NCBI GenBank assembly: GCA_029959605.1 | Contig: JASCOC010000003.1 | Location: 62,001 to 126,000, forward strand | Length of the DNA stretch: 64,000 bases | Direction of reading: 5' to 3' | Source: Lysobacteraceae bacterium PS02340 | Lineage (GTDB): Bacteria; Pseudomonadota; Gammaproteobacteria; Xanthomonadales; Xanthomonadaceae | Part shown: piece after piece, positions 62,280 through 64,000 of the stretch | Position numbering within the stretch: position 1 is the first letter of the stretch | How the letters are laid out: every line of letters begins with the position of its first letter | Translations under genes and position numbers: made by a program | Notes under the pieces: model-generated | Database searches by the model: none | Seen by the model: only the letters and a program-made list of their open reading frames with translations | What the model was told of the DNA's origin: nothing

Positions 62280-62379
62280 GCATCGACCGCGCGCATCGAA
62301 CGGCACACGCGACGCCGCGTGCGGCGTTTCCGCGTGCACACCGGTTGGCGCGCCGCCGGCGCGGCCGCACACTGGCGCG

Positions 62380-62778
62380 ATGCCGACACTCGACATCGCC
62401 CCCGCTGCACCCTGCCCCTGCAACCGCCCGCGCACCTACGCCGACTGCTGCAAGCCGCTGCACGACGGCGCCGCAGCGCCCGACGCCGAAGCCCTGATGC
62501 GTTCGCGCTACGTCGCCTACGTGCAGCGTGACGCAAATTACCTGCGCGCGAGCTGGCACGCGTCCACGCGTCCGGACGATCTCGGCTTCGACGATCCGCA
62601 GCCGGTCTGGCTCGGCCTCGACGTCAAGGCGCACGACGTGATCGATGCCGACCATGCGGAAGTCGCGTTCGTCGCGAAGTACCGCATCGGTGGCGGCAGC
62701 GTGGTGCGCATGCGCGAGCGCAGCCGCTTCGTGCGCGAGGACGGGCGCTGGTTCTATGTCGATGGCGACCTCGGCTGA
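62380..62778 (+). CDS. YchJ-like (UPF0225) protein with SEC-C motif
   Basis: 132 residues. The N-terminal zinc motif is [19 protein letters not shown] (C-x-C-x8-C-C, about residues 12-25), then the NTF2-like body of Ych[29 protein letters not shown] and [10 protein letters not shown]. The C-terminus ends in RWFYVDGDL. It is cytosolic. The molecular role is not established. The ATG at 62380 is chosen because the SEC-C motif then starts at the family position. It lies 100 bases after the radC remnant on the same strand. Confidence 0.9.
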   Translation: MPTLDIAPAAPCPCNRPRTYADCCKPLHDGAAAPDAEALMRSRYVAYVQRDANYLRASWHASTRPDDLGFDDPQPVWLGLDVKAHDVIDADHAEVAFVAKYRIGGGSVVRMRERSRFVREDGRWFYVDGDLG

Positions 62779-62866
62779 GCGCACCGTGAAACCGGCGCCG
62801 GCGCGGGGATGCGCCCGCCACACCGGCTCGTGCACAGTGGTCGCCCCGCACGCGCAGGTCGCCCGC

Positions 62867-64000
62867 ATGTCCCGTCTTCCGACGCACCGCTTCTCAAGTC
62901 CTGCGCGCCTTGCGCTGTCCAGCCTGCTGCTGTGCGCGGGCGGTGCTGCCGCGCAGGTGACTGCGACGCCGGCGGCCCCGACCTACGACGCCGCCGAATT
63001 CGCGCGCTGCATTGCCGGCATCCGCAGCGACGCGGCCAAGGCCGGCATTCCGCAGGCGGCATTCGACCAGCTCGCCGATGTCACGCCCGACATGACGGTG
63101 CTGCCACTGCTCGACTCGCAGCCCGAATTCACCACGCCGCTGTGGGATTACCTCGCCGGTCTCGTCGACGACGAGCGCGTGGCGGATGGGCGTGCGCGTC
63201 TGGTCGAGCATCGCGCGCTGCTCGATCGCGTGGCTGCGCAGTACGGCGTCGACGCGGAAACCGTAGTCGCGATCTGGGGCGTGGAGAGCGACTACGGCCG
63301 CATCTCCGGCAAGCGGCCGCTGCGCGTGTCGCTGGCGACGCTGGCCTGCCACGGCCGCCGCCAGCCGTTCTTCCGCAGCGAGTTCGTCGCCCTGCTCAAG
63401 CTGATGCACGACGGCGATCTGCGCAACCGCGACACCACCGGGTCCTGGGCCGGCGCGTTCGGGCACACGCAGTTCATGCCGAGCACGTATGCGCGCATCG
63501 CGGTCGATTTCGACGGCGACGGCCGCCGCGATCTGGTCGACAGCATTCCGGACGCGCTCGCGTCGACGGCGAACTACCTCAAGCGTTCGCGTGCCGGCTG
63601 GAAGACGGGCCAGCCCTGGGGTTACGAGATCAAACTGCCGGCCGGGTTCGACACCGCGCAGGCCGGCCGAACAAGCCGGCGTACCGTTGCCGCCTGGACC
63701 GCGCTCGGCATCACCCGCGTCGACGGCGGTGCATTGCCAGCCGGCAACACGCAGGCGGCGATTCTCGTGCCCACCGGCGCCAAAGGCCCGGCCTTCATTG
63801 TCTTCAGCAACTACGACGCGATCTTTTCCTACAACGCCGCCGAGAGCTACGCGCTGGCGATCGCGACACTCGCCGACCGGCTGCGTGGCGGCAGCGGCCT
63901 GCAGACGCCGTGGCCGACCGACGATCCGGGCCTGTCGCGTGCGCAGCGTCGTGAACTGCAGACGCTGCTGCTCGCGCGTGGCCATGCGATCGGCGAGGTC
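62867..64000 (+). CDS. Lytic murein transglycosylase (MltB/SltB family), 3' end outside
   Basis: 378 codons are visible. A signal peptide (LALSSLLLCAGGAAA) is followed by the MltB-like catalytic domain: AEFARCIAGIRSDAAKAGIP, the catalytic glutamate 140 in IWGVESDYGR, SLATLACHGRRQPFFRSE, GAFGHTQFMPSTY and NYLKRSRAGWKTGQPWGYE. The sequence running off the right edge (GLSRAQRRELQTLL, ARGHAIGEV) is the start of a C-terminal peptidoglycan-binding domain. It cleaves the glycan with formation of 1,6-anhydromuramic ends in the periplasm. There is no lipobox, so it is soluble rather than lipid-anchored. Confidence 0.93.
   Translation, partial: MSRLPTHRFSSPARLALSSLLLCAGGAAAQVTATPAAPTYDAAEFARCIAGIRSDAAKAGIPQAAFDQLADVTPDMTVLPLLDSQPEFTTPLWDYLAGLVDDERVADGRARLVEHRALLDRVAAQYGVDAETVVAIWGVESDYGRISGKRPLRVSLATLACHGRRQPFFRSEFVALLKLMHDGDLRNRDTTGSWAGAFGHTQFMPSTYARIAVDFDGDGRRDLVDSIPDALASTANYLKRSRAGWKTGQPWGYEIKLPAGFDTAQAGRTSRRTVAAWTALGITRVDGGALPAGNTQAAILVPTGAKGPAFIVFSNYDAIFSYNAAESYALAIATLADRLRGGSGLQTPWPTDDPGLSRAQRRELQTLLLARGHAIGEV

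Overview
The window is G+C-rich (roughly two thirds or more by eye) and densely packed with housekeeping genes. Gene content and order point to a gammaproteobacterium of the Lysobacteraceae/Xanthomonadaceae, near Lysobacter or Luteimonas. The signs are coaBC-dut followed by a phosphomannomutase with an N-terminal membrane extension, argS followed by a SPOR protein, speA close to speE, a LysR gene divergent from aceB-aceA, a Ku-LigD pair, and many short palindromic intergenic repeats. The genus is an inference from remembered gene orders, not from a search. I saw no rRNA, tRNA, CRISPR array, insertion sequence or prophage.

Layout. 1-5.9 kb: the end of a trans-aconitate methyltransferase gene, a 46-residue lysine-rich protein, a DUF1905-type protein, an exported S41-like peptidase beside a membrane-anchored AraC regulator, a cytochrome c lipoprotein and an orphan barstar-like protein. 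5.9-13 kb: a large membrane protein, an SDR/NTF2-like pair divergent from a LysR regulator, an alanine-rich protein, a glycosyltransferase and the RNA helicase DbpA. 13-24 kb: a DUF559 nuclease set among palindromic repeats, a YgiB/YgiC-type pair, a serine hydrolase, folE, a TSUP transporter, argS-SPOR, and YecA/SEC-C and methyltransferase-like genes. 24-32 kb: an SDR, two EF-hand paralogues around a metallo-beta-lactamase-fold lipoprotein, and the polyamine genes speA and speE around an M48 peptidase. 32-42 kb: a PII protein, ubiK, comM, an S9 peptidase flanked by two related small secreted proteins, and the glyoxylate bypass genes aceB-aceA with a divergent LysR. 42-50 kb: a long inverted repeat, a hydrolase-bglX unit behind a LacI-type operator, and ku-ligD. 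50-56 kb: a glycine-betaine-type ABC transporter flanked by two paralogous membrane proteins, an M28 peptidase and a patatin. 56-64 kb: an exported ATP-dependent DNA ligase, algC/xanA, dut, coaB and coaC as two frames, a damaged radC, a YchJ-like protein and the start of an MltB-type transglycosylase.

Themes. Three separate loci carry a pair of local paralogues with an unrelated gene or operon between them: EF-hand, CxRER secreted, and four-helix membrane proteins. DNA handling recurs (Ku, LigD, LigE-type ligase, ComM, RadC remnant, DUF559). Carbon and nitrogen metabolism is represented by the glyoxylate bypass, PII and polyamine synthesis. The most notable irregularities are the internally deleted, frameshifted radC, coaBC split by an ATGA overlap, and a family of intergenic stem-loops whose inserted hairpins differ in sequence but keep their pairing.
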